From: DAIODI01 sp046349255 | GTDB taxonomy: Bacteria; Pseudomonadota; Alphaproteobacteria; Rhizobiales; Aestuariivirgaceae | Direction of reading: 5' to 3' | DNA length: 64,000 nt | NCBI GenBank assembly: GCA_046349255.1 | Contig: JAXMCR010000002.1 | Span: 1,116,001-1,180,000, forward strand | Part shown: positions 9,260 through 17,773 of the stretch, piece after piece | Layout: every line of letters begins with the position of its first letter | Numbering within the stretch: position 1 is the first letter of the stretch | Program-made: the position numbers and the translations under genes | The notes under the pieces: generated by a model | What the model saw: only the letters and a program-made list of their open reading frames with translations | The model's database searches: none | Told to the model about the DNA's origin: nothing

Positions 9260-9795
9260 TGTTCGCGCTCCGGGCCCGGTTCGTCAAGCAAGCCCTCCGG
9301 GGGGTCGATGACGATGCGGCGGGCGGCGACATCGACGACCGGGACCATCGCCTCGACGAACGGCACCAGCGCCGTCTGGCGGCGGCCGGGCATCTCGATC
9401 TCGAGGAGGTCACCCGCCCCGTAGTTCGCGATCGCGACGACGGTGCCGACCGCGGTTCCGTCGGCGAGTTCCACGGGCAGGCCGATCACGTCGCTCTGGT
9501 AGAATTCGCCCTCGCCCGCGGGAGGCAATGCAGCGCGCGGAACGGTGATCTCGCAGCCCTTCAGCGCCTCTGCGGCGGTTCGATCGGCAAGTCCCTCGAG
9601 CCGCGCGATGAACGCATCGCCTTGCGGTCTGAGCGACAAAATCTTCGCGCTACGGCCCGTGGCCCCGAGCGTCACGGGGCCGTAGGTCGCGATGGCGCGC
9701 GGGTCGGCGGTAAAGCTTTTGAGCTTCACCTCGCCCCGGATGCCATGGGCGCCCGTGATCACGCCGAGCACGACGCGTGTCTCGCCGCTGGTCAC
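9256..9795 (-). CDS. rimM: Ribosome maturation factor RimM
   Basis: A 179-residue protein that binds S19 in late assembly of the 30S subunit. The N-terminal RimM barrel begins VLGVITGAHGIRGEVKLKSFT, the family hallmark. The PRC-barrel half contains EFYQSDVIGLPVE and GAGDLLEI. It lies between rpsP (21 bases upstream) and trmD (4-base overlap), the canonical order. Confidence 0.97.
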   Translation of the reverse strand: MTSGETRVVLGVITGAHGIRGEVKLKSFTADPRAIATYGPVTLGATGRSAKILSLRPQGDAFIARLEGLADRTAAEALKGCEITVPRAALPPAGEGEFYQSDVIGLPVELADGTAVGTVVAIANYGAGDLLEIEMPGRRQTALVPFVEAMVPVVDVAARRIVIDPPEGLLDEPGPEREQ

Positions 9796-9816
9796 GGGCC
9801 GTCACCGATGGTCAGC

Positions 9817-10203
9817 TCAGCCTTCGGCCGGCGCCGCGGCAGCCGCTGCCGCCGCTTCGGCGGCCTTCGCGGCGGCTTCGGCCGCGGCCTTCTCGCGCTC
9901 GGTGCGCTTCTTGCCGGGCAGCGCCTTCGTCGGGTTGTTGCGGGCCTCGCGCTTCAGGAGACCGGCCTGGTCGAAGAAGCGGGCGACGCGATCGGTCGGC
10001 TGGGCGCCGACCGACAGCCAATGCTTGGCGCGCTCGGCGTCGAGCGTCACGCGGTCCTTCGAATCCTTCGGCAGGATCGGGTTCCACGCACCGATCTTCT
10101 CGATGAAGCGGCCGTCGCGGGGGGAGTTCGAATCCGCCACCACGATGCGGTAATAAGGGCGCTTCTTGGCGCCACCGCGCGCCAGCCGGATCTTCAATGC
10201 CAT
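9817..10203 (-). CDS. rpsP: 30S ribosomal protein S16
   Basis: A 128-residue protein; residues 1-85 are the conserved S16 fold (MALKIRLARGGAKKRPYY, then DSNSPRDGRFIEKIGAWNP). The remaining tail of about 40 residues is Lys/Glu then Ala-rich (AAAEAAAKAAEAAAAAAAAP), longer than in S16 of most bacteria but typical of alphaproteobacteria. It starts 31 bases downstream of ffh. Confidence 0.97.
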   Translation of the reverse strand: MALKIRLARGGAKKRPYYRIVVADSNSPRDGRFIEKIGAWNPILPKDSKDRVTLDAERAKHWLSVGAQPTDRVARFFDQAGLLKREARNNPTKALPGKKRTEREKAAAEAAAKAAEAAAAAAAAPAEG

Positions 10204-10234
10204 TTGGTCACTCCTTCGATTGTCGTGAGGTTCG

Positions 10235-11818
10235 TCATTTCTTCTTTCCCGGAAATCCGGGGAAACCCTTGAAACCGCCGCCGAGGCCCGGAAGGCCCGG
10301 GATCTTGCCGCCGCCGAGGCCCGGAAGGCCCGGCAGTCCGCCTCCGGTGAGGCCCGGGAGCTTCGGCATGCCGCCGCCCTGGCCCGCCGCCATCATGTCC
10401 TTCAGTTCCGGCGGCAACGCGTTCGGGTCGAGCTTGGCGAGTTCCGCCTGCATCTTCTCCATCTCGGCTGCGTCCGGCATGGCGTTGCCGCCGCCGAACA
10501 TCTTGCCGAACATGCCCTTGCCCTTGCCCATGCGCTTCATCATGTCGGCCATTTGCAAGTGCATCTTGAGCAGACGGTTGATCTCCGGCACGTCGACGCC
10601 GCAGCCTTTCGCCACGCGTTTCTTGCGCGAGGCGTTGAGCACCTTCGGATTGCGCCGCTCGAACGGGGTCATCGAGCCGATGATCGCGAGCTGGCGGCGC
10701 AGCACGAGCTTGTCGAGGTCGACGCCCTCGAGCTGCTTCTTGATCTTGCCCATGCCGGGCAGCATCCCCATCACGCCGGACATGCCGCCGAGCTTCTGCA
10801 GCTGCTTCAGCTGGTCGGCGAGGTCTTCCAGATCGAACGCGCCCTTCTTCATGCGGGCGGCGATCTTCTGGGCCTTCTCGGCGTCGAGCGTCAGCGCGGC
10901 CTTCTCGACGAGGCTGACGACGTCGCCCATGCCGAGGATGCGGCTTGCGATGCGCTCCGGGTGGAAGTCCTCAAGGCCCTCGAGCTTCTCGCCGGTGCCC
11001 AGCAGCTTGATCGGCTTGCCGGTGACAGCGCGCATCGAGAGCGCCGCGCCGCCGCGGCCGTCACCGTCGATGCGGGTCAGGACGATGCCGGTGACGCCGA
11101 TCCGGTCGTTGAAGGCGCGCGCCACGTTGACGGCGTCCTGGCCGGTGAGCGAATCCGCGACGAGCAGCGTCTCGTGCGGACCGGAGACGTCGCGCACCGC
11201 CTCGACCTCGGCCATCAGGTCGTCGTCGATGTGGAGGCGGCCGGCCGTGTCGAGCATCACCACGTCGTAGCTGCCGCGGCGCGCTTCTTTCAGCGCGCGC
11301 CTCGTGATCGTGACGGGGTCCTCGCCCTTCACGATCGGCAGCGTGTCGACGCCGATCTGCCTGCCGAGAATTTCCAGCTGCTCCTGCGCGGCGGGACGAC
11401 GCGTGTCGAGCGAGGCCATCAGCACCCGCTTCTTGTCGCGTTCGTTCAGCCGCTTGGCGATCTTGGCCGTCGTGGTCGTCTTGCCCGAGCCCTGGAGGCC
11501 GACCATCATGATCGGCACCGGCGGCGCGGCCTTCAGGTCGAGCGGCACCGGATCGCGCCCCAGCACGTCGACGAGGGCGTCGTTGACGATCTTGACGACC
11601 ATCTGGCCCGGCGTGACGGAGCGGACGACTTCCTTGCCGACCGCCTTCTGCTTCACGTCGTCGGTGAAGGTCTTCACCACCTCGAGCGACACGTCCGCCT
11701 CGAGCAGCGCCCGGCGCACCTCGCGCATCGCGGCGTCGACGTCGGCCTCCGACAGCGCACCGCGGCCGGTGAGCTTGTCGAAGATGCCGGAAAGGCGTTC
11801 CTGGAGTGACTCGAACAT
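10235..11818 (-). CDS. ffh: Signal recognition particle protein Ffh (SRP54)
   Basis: A 527-residue GTPase that binds signal sequences and 4.5S RNA and delivers ribosomes to FtsY. The N domain is 1-95. The G domain carries the P-loop GLQGSGKTTTT at residues 107-117, then DTAGRLHIDDDLM and TRIDGDGRGG. The M domain is Met-rich (GMSGVMGMLPGMGKIK and the KMHLQMADMMKRMGKGKGMFGKMF segment). The last 45 residues form an unusual Gly/Leu/Pro/Lys tail with an 11-residue repeat (see the repeat entry). It heads the ffh-rpsP-rimM-trmD-rplS block. Its receptor gene ftsY lies on the opposite strand a few kilobases away. Confidence 0.97.
   Translation of the reverse strand: MFESLQERLSGIFDKLTGRGALSEADVDAAMREVRRALLEADVSLEVVKTFTDDVKQKAVGKEVVRSVTPGQMVVKIVNDALVDVLGRDPVPLDLKAAPPVPIMMVGLQGSGKTTTTAKIAKRLNERDKKRVLMASLDTRRPAAQEQLEILGRQIGVDTLPIVKGEDPVTITRRALKEARRGSYDVVMLDTAGRLHIDDDLMAEVEAVRDVSGPHETLLVADSLTGQDAVNVARAFNDRIGVTGIVLTRIDGDGRGGAALSMRAVTGKPIKLLGTGEKLEGLEDFHPERIASRILGMGDVVSLVEKAALTLDAEKAQKIAARMKKGAFDLEDLADQLKQLQKLGGMSGVMGMLPGMGKIKKQLEGVDLDKLVLRRQLAIIGSMTPFERRNPKVLNASRKKRVAKGCGVDVPEINRLLKMHLQMADMMKRMGKGKGMFGKMFGGGNAMPDAAEMEKMQAELAKLDPNALPPELKDMMAAGQGGGMPKLPGLTGGGLPGLPGLGGGKIPGLPGLGGGFKGFPGFPGKKK
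10275..10333 (-). repeat. 33-bp-period direct repeat in the ffh 3' end
   Basis: The 26-base unit CCGCCGCCGAGGCCCGGAAG plus GCCCGG occurs identically at 10275-10300 and 10308-10333, giving a period of 33 bases, that is 11 codons. On the coding strand it encodes GLPGLGGG-type repeats (PGLPGLGGGKI, PGLPGLGGGFK) in the C-terminal tail of Ffh. A third, diverged unit precedes them. Confidence 0.85.
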
Positions 11819-12062
11819 CCGTTTTTCCTGTTACGCTTGGCCCAAACGACGAACGCACCCGCGGGCGAACATCGCTGGCGGGTGTTGGCCGTCCCACCTC
11901 CCGGCGCCTGTCTCAGCGCCATGTGTGGGGCAGCCGAAGGTCGTTCAAGGACCTTGCGGAAGCGCGCGTTCCTAGGCCTTCGCGGGCGGAAAGTCAACCA
12001 AGCCCGGCCGAAACCGCCGTTCGGGCTGGTTTTTCGCCCGACATTTCGCCATATAGGCGGCC
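11819..12062. other. Divergent ffh/dapF intergenic region
   Basis: These 244 bases separate divergent ffh and dapF. I see no convincing gene. Near the dapF end there is a hairpin followed by five T residues (separate entry) and then TATAGG at 12052-12057, only six bases before the dapF ATG. If TATAGG is a -10 box, dapF would be transcribed leaderless or nearly so. No good -35 match is visible. Confidence 0.4.
11998..12034 (+). terminator. Terminator-like hairpin upstream of dapF
   Basis: Arms CCAAGCCCG (11998-12006) and CGGGCTGG (12022-12029) pair with a single bulged A, followed directly by TTTTT. There is no gene on this strand upstream, so it would stop antisense transcription out of ffh or act in a dapF leader. 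Loop of about 15 bases; moderate support only. Confidence 0.4.
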
Positions 12063-12926
12063 ATGTCACGGCTTGAGGGCATACCCTTCCGCAAGATGAA
12101 CGGACTCGGCAACGATTTCGTCGTCTTCGACGCGCGCGTGCGGCCGCTTTCGCTGACCGAAGCGGAGGTCCGCGCCATCGCCGACCGCAAGCGCGGGATC
12201 GGCTGCGACCAGCTGATCGTGATGGAGCGGTCCGATCGGGCGGACGTCCGTATGCGCATCTTCAACCAGTCCGGCGGCGAGGTCGAAAGCTGCGGCAACG
12301 CTTCGCGCTGCATCGCCGACCTCCTGATCGGGGAGACCGCCAAGCCCGCCGTCTCGATCGAGACGCTGGGCGGCGACCTCGCCTGCACCCGCCACGGCGA
12401 GGGTCTCGTCACGGTGGACATGGGCACGCCGCGGTTCGGCTGGCAGGACATTCCGCTGGCGGAGGAATTCCGCGACACCCGCGCGATCGAATTGCAGGTC
12501 GGTCCGATCGACGCGCCGATCATCCATTCGCCGTCCGTCGTCAACGTCGGCAACCCGCACTGCATCTTCTGGGTGAAGTCTCTCGACGTCATCGACCTCG
12601 CCGCGGTCGGGCCGATGCTCGAGCACCACCCGATGTTTCCCGAACGCGCCAACATTTCACTCGCCCACGTCACGAGCCGCGACGCGCTGACCCTGAAGGT
12701 CTGGGAGCGCGGCGTGGGTCTCACGCGCGCCTGCGGCACCGCCGCGTGCGCGGCTGCGGTGTGCGCCGCCCGCAAGCGGCTGACGGGCCGCACGGTGACG
12801 GTGACGTTGCCGGGCGGCGATCTCCTGATCGAGTGGCGCGAGGGCGACGACCACATCCTGATGACGGGCCCCGTCAGCTACGACTTCGAGGGCGTGCTGC
12901 CGGCCTTCGCGACCGAGGACGCCTGA
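12063..12926 (+). CDS. dapF: Diaminopimelate epimerase
   Basis: A 287-residue cofactor-independent racemase converting LL-DAP to meso-DAP for lysine and peptidoglycan. Both catalytic cysteines are present: the first in GGEVESCGNASRC and the second in RACGTAACAA. The N terminus has FRKMNGLGNDFVV. An ATG 33 bases further in (MNGLGND) is also possible, but the upstream residues are conserved in the family. No Shine-Dalgarno is seen, fitting a leaderless start. The stop overlaps the mtaB start, so it heads an operon dapF-mtaB-ftsY-septation protein. Confidence 0.96.
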   Translation: MSRLEGIPFRKMNGLGNDFVVFDARVRPLSLTEAEVRAIADRKRGIGCDQLIVMERSDRADVRMRIFNQSGGEVESCGNASRCIADLLIGETAKPAVSIETLGGDLACTRHGEGLVTVDMGTPRFGWQDIPLAEEFRDTRAIELQVGPIDAPIIHSPSVVNVGNPHCIFWVKSLDVIDLAAVGPMLEHHPMFPERANISLAHVTSRDALTLKVWERGVGLTRACGTAACAAAVCAARKRLTGRTVTVTLPGGDLLIEWREGDDHILMTGPVSYDFEGVLPAFATEDA

Positions 12927-14194
12927 TGCCCGGCGTCGAGGTGGTGAGTTTCGGCTGCCGGCTGAACGCGCTCGAATCCGAAGTGATCCGGGTCAACGCG
13001 GAATCCGCCGGCGTGACCGACACGGTGGTGGTGAACACGTGCGCCGTCACGGCGGAAGCGTCCCGCCAGGCGCGGCAAACCATCCGGAAGATTCGACGCG
13101 AAACGCCGGACCGACGCATCGTCGTCACCGGCTGTGGCGCGCAGGTCGAACGCGATACGTACGGCGCAATGCCGGAAGTCGATCGCGTTATCGGCAACGC
13201 CGAAAAGATTCGGCCCGAAACGTGGACTGCGGCGGCCGCAAACTCGGATGCGAAGATCCAGGTCGGCGACATCATGGCGGAGCGCGCCGTCGCTCCGCAT
13301 ACGCTCAGTTCGTTCACCGACCGCACGCGTGCGTTCGTGCAGGTGCAGAACGGCTGCGACCACCGCTGCACCTTCTGCACCATCCCGTTCGGCCGCGGCA
13401 ACTCGCGCTCCGTTCCGGCGACCGACGTCACCGCGCAAGTTCGGCGTCTCGTCGCGAACGGCCATGCCGAAGTGGTGCTGACCGGCGTCGACATCACGTC
13501 GTGGGGCGGCGATCTTCCGGATACGCCGCGCCTCGGCGCCCTGGTCAAGGCGATCCTGCGCGACGTGCCAGAGCTTGCGCGCCTGCGCCTCTCGTCGGTC
13601 GACTCGGTCGAGATCGACCACGACCTGATGGACGCACTCGCCAGCGAGGCGCGCCTCATGCCGCATCTGCACCTGTCGCTCCAGGCCGGCGACGATCTGA
13701 TCCTGAAGCGGATGAAGCGACGGCACACGCGTGCGCAAGCGATCGATCTGTGTATGGAGATCCGGCGGATTCGCCCCGACACCGTGTTCGGCGCGGACCT
13801 CATCGCGGGATTTCCGACCGAGAGCGAGGCGATGTTCGAGAACACGCTGCGGCTCGTCGAGGACTGCGGCCTGACGTGGCTGCACGTGTTTCCCTTCTCG
13901 CCGCGCCCCGGCACGCCGGCAGCGAAGATGCCGCAAGTCGCCTCTGCCGCGATCAAGGCGCGGGCCGCGCGCCTGCGCGCCGCAGGGCAGGCGGCTGCCG
14001 AACAATTCCTCCGTACAGAAATCGGTTCGACTCGCGACGTGCTGGTCGAGCGGGATGGTTTCGGGCGCACCCCGCAGCACGCAGGCGTTTCGTTCGAGGG
14101 TGCGGCGCGACCGGGTTCGACGATTCGAGTCGACATCGTGGGTGCACGCGATGGCGAGTTGCTCGGCCGCGTTGCCGAAAGGGCGGCGGCATGA
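12926..14194 (+). CDS. mtaB: tRNA t6A37 methylthiotransferase MtaB
   Basis: A 422-residue radical-SAM enzyme that converts t6A37 to ms2t6A in ANN-decoding tRNAs. The N-terminal UPF0004 domain has cysteines for one Fe-S cluster (FGCRLNALES, VVNTCAVT, VTGCGAQ). The radical-SAM cluster motif is CDHRCTFC in the middle. A TRAM-like end is seen (PGSTIRVDIVGARDGELLGR). The start is the ATG overlapping the dapF stop (TGATG); the open frame further upstream lies inside dapF. The stop overlaps the ftsY start in ATGA. Confidence 0.95.
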   Translation: MPGVEVVSFGCRLNALESEVIRVNAESAGVTDTVVVNTCAVTAEASRQARQTIRKIRRETPDRRIVVTGCGAQVERDTYGAMPEVDRVIGNAEKIRPETWTAAAANSDAKIQVGDIMAERAVAPHTLSSFTDRTRAFVQVQNGCDHRCTFCTIPFGRGNSRSVPATDVTAQVRRLVANGHAEVVLTGVDITSWGGDLPDTPRLGALVKAILRDVPELARLRLSSVDSVEIDHDLMDALASEARLMPHLHLSLQAGDDLILKRMKRRHTRAQAIDLCMEIRRIRPDTVFGADLIAGFPTESEAMFENTLRLVEDCGLTWLHVFPFSPRPGTPAAKMPQVASAAIKARAARLRAAGQAAAEQFLRTEIGSTRDVLVERDGFGRTPQHAGVSFEGAARPGSTIRVDIVGARDGELLGRVAERAAA

Positions 14195-15936
14195 GCGAGG
14201 AGAAGGGCGGGTTCTTCCGCCGCCTGTTCCGCCGCACCGGTACGCCCGAGCCGCAACCCGAACCGGTCGCGGAAACGCCGGCCGCTGCGCCCGAAGTCGA
14301 CATCTCGGAGGCGTCGCGGCAGCTCGCCGACGCGATGGCGGCACTGCGGGCCGATCTCGAAGCCGAACAGTCCGAGATGGGGGCCGAAGCGCCGGCCCCC
14401 GTGGGTGAGCGCATTTCGCCGCAACCGTCGCTGACGCCCGACGAGGCGCAGGAAGCTTCAGATATCGCCGCCCTCGAGGAGATCGAGGAAGCCCAACCGG
14501 CCCCTCCCGCGGAAGCGCCGACGCCGAAGAAGCCTGGGCCCAAGAAGGCGCCGGCCGCCAAGGCGAAGACCAGGGAGGTCGAACCGCCTCCGCCGTCGGC
14601 GCCCGCGAAGAAGTCTCCCGCGAAGAAGGCGCCACCGGCCAAGGTCCGCGTGCCGGAGCCCGAACCACCACCGCCTCCGCCTCCGCCTGCTCCACAACCG
14701 GCCGCACCCAAGGCCAGGAAGCCGAAACCCGAGCCGCGCCTCGTCGAGGTTGCGCCACCGCCTCCCCCGCCGGCGAAGCCGAAGAAGGCGAAGCCCGAGC
14801 CCTTGCCGGCGCCGGTCGTCGAAGCCGTGCCGCCTCCGCCCCCGGCGCCTGTCGAAGCCCCGCCGCCGGCAGCGCCGGAACCGACTCCGGCCGTCGAACC
14901 CGCGCCGACCCCGTCACCCGCGCCGGAGCCTGCGCGCGAGCGCAAGCCGCTGACCGTCGCCAAGGCGGAAAAACCTGCACCGGTGCCGGTCTCCGTCGAG
15001 CCGGAACGCAAAGGCTGGTTCCGCCGCCTTTCGGAGGGCCTGTCGAAATCATCGCGGCAGCTGTCGACCGGCATCAGCGACATCTTCACGAAGCGCAAGC
15101 TCGACGCCTCGACGCTCGATGACCTCGAGGACGTGCTGATCCAGTCCGACCTCGGCCTCGAGATGGCCGAGCGCGTGAAGCGCGCCGTCGCCGAAGGGCG
15201 CTATGACCGCGAAGTGAGCCCCGACCAGGTGAAGCGCATTCTCGCCGCCGAAGTCGCGAAGGTGCTGAAGCCCGTCGAGGTGCCGTTCACGTTCGGCACC
15301 GAGCAGCCGTTCGTGATCCTCGTCGTCGGCGTGAACGGCTCCGGCAAGACGACGACGATCGGCAAGCTCGGCGCGATCGCCACGCGCGAAGGGTTCAAGG
15401 TGACGATCGCCGCCTGCGACACGTTCCGCGCCGCCGCGATCGAACAGCTGAGGGTGTGGGGCGACCGCATCGGAGCCCATGTCGTGTCGCGACCGACCGG
15501 CGCGGACGCCGCGGGTCTCGCATTCGATGCGCTGAAGGCGGCGCAGGACGACCGCAGCGACATCCTCATCATCGACACGGCGGGCCGCCTCCAGAACAAG
15601 GCGGACCTGATGGCGGAGCTCGAAAAGATCGTGCGTGTGCTGAAGAAGATCGACGCGACCGCGCCGCACGCCGTACTGCTCGTGCTCGATGCGACGACCG
15701 GCCAGAACGCGATCTCGCAGGCCGACGTGTTCACGAAGGTCGCAGGCGTCACCGGCATCGTGATGACGAAGCTCGACGGGACCGCGCGCGGCGGCATCCT
15801 CGCGGCGATCGCCGAGCGCTTCAAGCTGCCGGTGCACGCGATCGGCGTCGGCGAGTCGGTCGACGACCTCCAGCCGTTCGACGCCGAGGCTTTTGCGCGC
15901 GCGATTGCCGGACTACCCGACGAGGCGGCGACATGA
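14191..15936 (+). CDS. ftsY: Signal recognition particle receptor FtsY
   Basis: A 581-residue GTPase that docks SRP-ribosome complexes at the inner membrane. Residues 1-275 are a long acidic/proline-lysine-rich A region (PPPPPPPAPQP, KKAPPAKV and similar). The NG domain starts near 278 (WFRRLSEGLSKSSRQL). The P-loop GVNGSGKTTT is at about 380, followed by DTFRAAAIEQL, DTAGRLQNK and TKLDGTARGG. The basic N-terminal stretch GGFFRRLFRR may be a membrane-contacting helix. The start was chosen at the ATG that overlaps the mtaB stop. It pairs functionally with ffh nearby. Confidence 0.95.
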   Translation: MSEEKGGFFRRLFRRTGTPEPQPEPVAETPAAAPEVDISEASRQLADAMAALRADLEAEQSEMGAEAPAPVGERISPQPSLTPDEAQEASDIAALEEIEEAQPAPPAEAPTPKKPGPKKAPAAKAKTREVEPPPPSAPAKKSPAKKAPPAKVRVPEPEPPPPPPPPAPQPAAPKARKPKPEPRLVEVAPPPPPPAKPKKAKPEPLPAPVVEAVPPPPPAPVEAPPPAAPEPTPAVEPAPTPSPAPEPARERKPLTVAKAEKPAPVPVSVEPERKGWFRRLSEGLSKSSRQLSTGISDIFTKRKLDASTLDDLEDVLIQSDLGLEMAERVKRAVAEGRYDREVSPDQVKRILAAEVAKVLKPVEVPFTFGTEQPFVILVVGVNGSGKTTTIGKLGAIATREGFKVTIAACDTFRAAAIEQLRVWGDRIGAHVVSRPTGADAAGLAFDALKAAQDDRSDILIIDTAGRLQNKADLMAELEKIVRVLKKIDATAPHAVLLVLDATTGQNAISQADVFTKVAGVTGIVMTKLDGTARGGILAAIAERFKLPVHAIGVGESVDDLQPFDAEAFARAIAGLPDEAAT

Positions 15937-16523
15937 CGGAAACCTCAGGCACAGGAAAGCACCTCTCGCCCGGGCTCAAGATCGCGATCGAGATGGGTCC
16001 GCTCGTCGCCTTCTTCATCGCCAACGCGAAGGGCGGCATCTTCACCGGCACGCTCGTCTATATGGCTGCCGCTGCAATAGCGCTCGCCGTCAACTGGGTG
16101 CTGACGCGGCGCATCGCGATCGTGCCGGTCGTCACGCTGGGTTTCGTCCTGGCGTTCGGCGGGCTGACGCTGTTCCTCCACGACGAAACCTTCATCAAGA
16201 TGAAGGTGACGATCATCAACGCCCTGTTCGGGCTGATGCTGCTCGGCGGCGTCTTCGCCGGCAAGCCGCTCCTCAAGGTGGTGCTCGGCGAGGCGATCGA
16301 CCTCGACGACGAGGGCTGGCGCAAGCTGTCGATCCGCTGGGGCGTGTTCTTCTTCGCTATCGCCGTCCTGAACGAGATCATCTGGCGGTCGGTGCCGACC
16401 GACACGTGGGTGAACTTCAAGGTGTTCGGCATCCTGCCGATCACGATCGTCTTCGCGATGCTGCAGGCGCCGCTGATGAGCCGGCACATGCGCGAGGAGG
16501 ACCGTTCGACGCCGGACCCCTAG
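15933..16523 (+). CDS. Septation protein A / inner membrane-spanning protein YciB family
   Basis: A 196-residue integral membrane protein with about five helices, matching the IspZ/YciB family (LKIAIEMGPLVAFFIANAKGGIF at the N terminus; RWGVFFFAIAVLNEIIWR and WVNFKVFGILPITIVFA towards the C terminus). Family members affect intracellular septation and envelope integrity. The biochemical role is unclear. The ATG overlaps the ftsY stop. The 3' end overlaps the convergent NUDIX gene by 4 bases. Confidence 0.92.
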   Translation: MTETSGTGKHLSPGLKIAIEMGPLVAFFIANAKGGIFTGTLVYMAAAAIALAVNWVLTRRIAIVPVVTLGFVLAFGGLTLFLHDETFIKMKVTIINALFGLMLLGGVFAGKPLLKVVLGEAIDLDDEGWRKLSIRWGVFFFAIAVLNEIIWRSVPTDTWVNFKVFGILPITIVFAMLQAPLMSRHMREEDRSTPDP

Positions 16524-17056
16524 TCGCCCCGCTCTCCGGGCGGGTTGGTGAACGGCACGAAGGCCGCCTGTCCCTCGACGGAGCGGGCCTGCGTCAACGC
16601 CCAGCGCACTGAGGGGAACGCGAGGTCGCCCCAGGGGATGTCGTCCCAAGGGAATAGGCGGACCTCGAGGCTCTCGGGCCCGGCGGCGAAGCCCGGGCGG
16701 GCGAACGATCCGAGGAACATCACCTGCACCTGCGCGATGCGCGGGATCGAATAGACGGCGAGCAGCCGCTCGAGCGCGACGTCGGCCTTTGCCTCCTCCT
16801 GCGCTTCCCGGCGAGCTGCGTCCTCGACCGTCTCGCCGAGTTCCATGTAGCCCGCGGGGAGCGTCCAGAACCCGCGCCGTGGTTCGATGGCGCGGCGGCA
16901 CAGCAGGATCGCACCCTCGTGCCGGACCACACTACCGGTTACAACCTTGGGGTTGCGGTAGGCGACGAACCCGCAGCGGTCGCAAACGTCCCGCTCCATG
17001 CTGTCGCCCGTGGGAACGCGTCTCGAAAAGTGCTCCGGAAGGGTTCCATCGGTCAT
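16520..17056 (-). CDS. NUDIX hydrolase with N-terminal zinc-ribbon-like segment
   Basis: A 178-residue protein. Near the N terminus is CDRCGFVAYRNPKVV, a CxxC segment as in the NudC/ADP-ribose pyrophosphatase-like group. The Nudix box is GYMELGETVEDAARREAQEEAKA: the catalytic REAQEE is complete, but the usual glycine after EE-x is Lys. Members hydrolyse nucleoside diphosphates linked to other groups; the substrate here is unknown. It is convergent with the septation gene and divergent from the marR-type regulator. Confidence 0.88.
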   Translation of the reverse strand: MTDGTLPEHFSRRVPTGDSMERDVCDRCGFVAYRNPKVVTGSVVRHEGAILLCRRAIEPRRGFWTLPAGYMELGETVEDAARREAQEEAKADVALERLLAVYSIPRIAQVQVMFLGSFARPGFAAGPESLEVRLFPWDDIPWGDLAFPSVRWALTQARSVEGQAAFVPFTNPPGERGD

Positions 17057-17086
17057 AATTTGCTACTCCAGCGAGTACGTTTGCAT

Positions 17087-17114
17087 TGATATTGCGCCTG
17101 AAGCCGCTAGTTTA
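17087..17114 (+). promoter_or_regulatory. Candidate sigma-70-type promoter for the MarR gene
   Basis: TTGATA (17087-17092), a 16-base spacer, then TAGTTT (17109-17114). It is upstream of the MarR start in the divergent region. A TTGCGCAA palindrome further down could be an operator. Read by eye only. Confidence 0.35.
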
Positions 17115-17236
17115 GACGGGTTGCGAGTCGGGGGGGCGGGCAACACTTGGCGCTGTCCTGGAAGCGTCATGTCCCTCCGAGCAATTCCTCGGGGCCGGGG
17201 CCCGTCATTGCGCAACTCAAGGTTGGATGCGACCGC

Positions 17237-17773
17237 ATGTCTGAGACCGACTTGAAACCCACCGAATCCGTGGCCGTCCTCGCGCTGCTGAAGCGCGCCA
17301 CCCAGTATGGTACGCAGGTCTTCGGCGACGTGACGGCGAAAAGCGGGGTCACGCCGCGCCAGTTCGCGGTGCTCGCCACCGTCGAGGAGAACGACGGCAT
17401 TTCGCAGACCGCGCTCTCCGCGCGCACCGGCATCGACCGTTCGACGCTGGCGGAACTCGTGGCGCGCCTCATCGCGCAAGGCTACCTCCAGCGCCGCCGC
17501 ACGCGCGACGACGGCCGCACCAACGCGTTGCGGACGACGCCCGCAGGCCGGCGCGTGCTGAAGGCGGCCGAGCCGGGCGCCAGGGAGACCGACGAGCAGC
17601 TGATCGCGGCGGTGCCGGCGCGCTATCGCAAGGGCTTCGTGGAGGGCCTCGCGGCGCTGGCGGCGAAACTCCAGGCGACCAACGGGGACGCGAGACCCGC
17701 CCAGGTCAAGGCAGCGGGGAACGCGCGGCCTCGATCTGAGGGCGCAGCACGGCCGAGACCGCCTCAGGAGTGA
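17237..17773 (+). CDS. MarR family transcriptional regulator
   Basis: A 178-residue winged-helix DNA-binding protein. The recognition-helix region (QTALSARTGIDRSTLAELVARLIAQGYLQRRR) and the wing (TRDDGRTNALRTTPAGRRVL) are clear. I chose the ATG at MSETDLKP; an in-frame ATG 90 bases upstream would add residues without homology. The C-terminal tail overlaps the convergent dsbE gene by about 68 bases, more than usual. The ligand is unknown. It is divergent from the NUDIX gene. Confidence 0.85.
   Translation: MSETDLKPTESVAVLALLKRATQYGTQVFGDVTAKSGVTPRQFAVLATVEENDGISQTALSARTGIDRSTLAELVARLIAQGYLQRRRTRDDGRTNALRTTPAGRRVLKAAEPGARETDEQLIAAVPARYRKGFVEGLAALAAKLQATNGDARPAQVKAAGNARPRSEGAARPRPPQE

Noticed and set aside
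14500..14950. Repetitive CCGCCTCCG-type sequence in ftsY, considered as a repeat array or CRISPR
   Set aside because: It is degenerate proline-codon repetition within a coding frame, with no constant repeat and unique spacers.
12878..15052. A 724-codon minus-strand open frame across mtaB and the proline-rich part of ftsY
   Set aside because: Shadow of the high-GC coding strands; the translation is mostly Arg, Ala and Pro without motifs.
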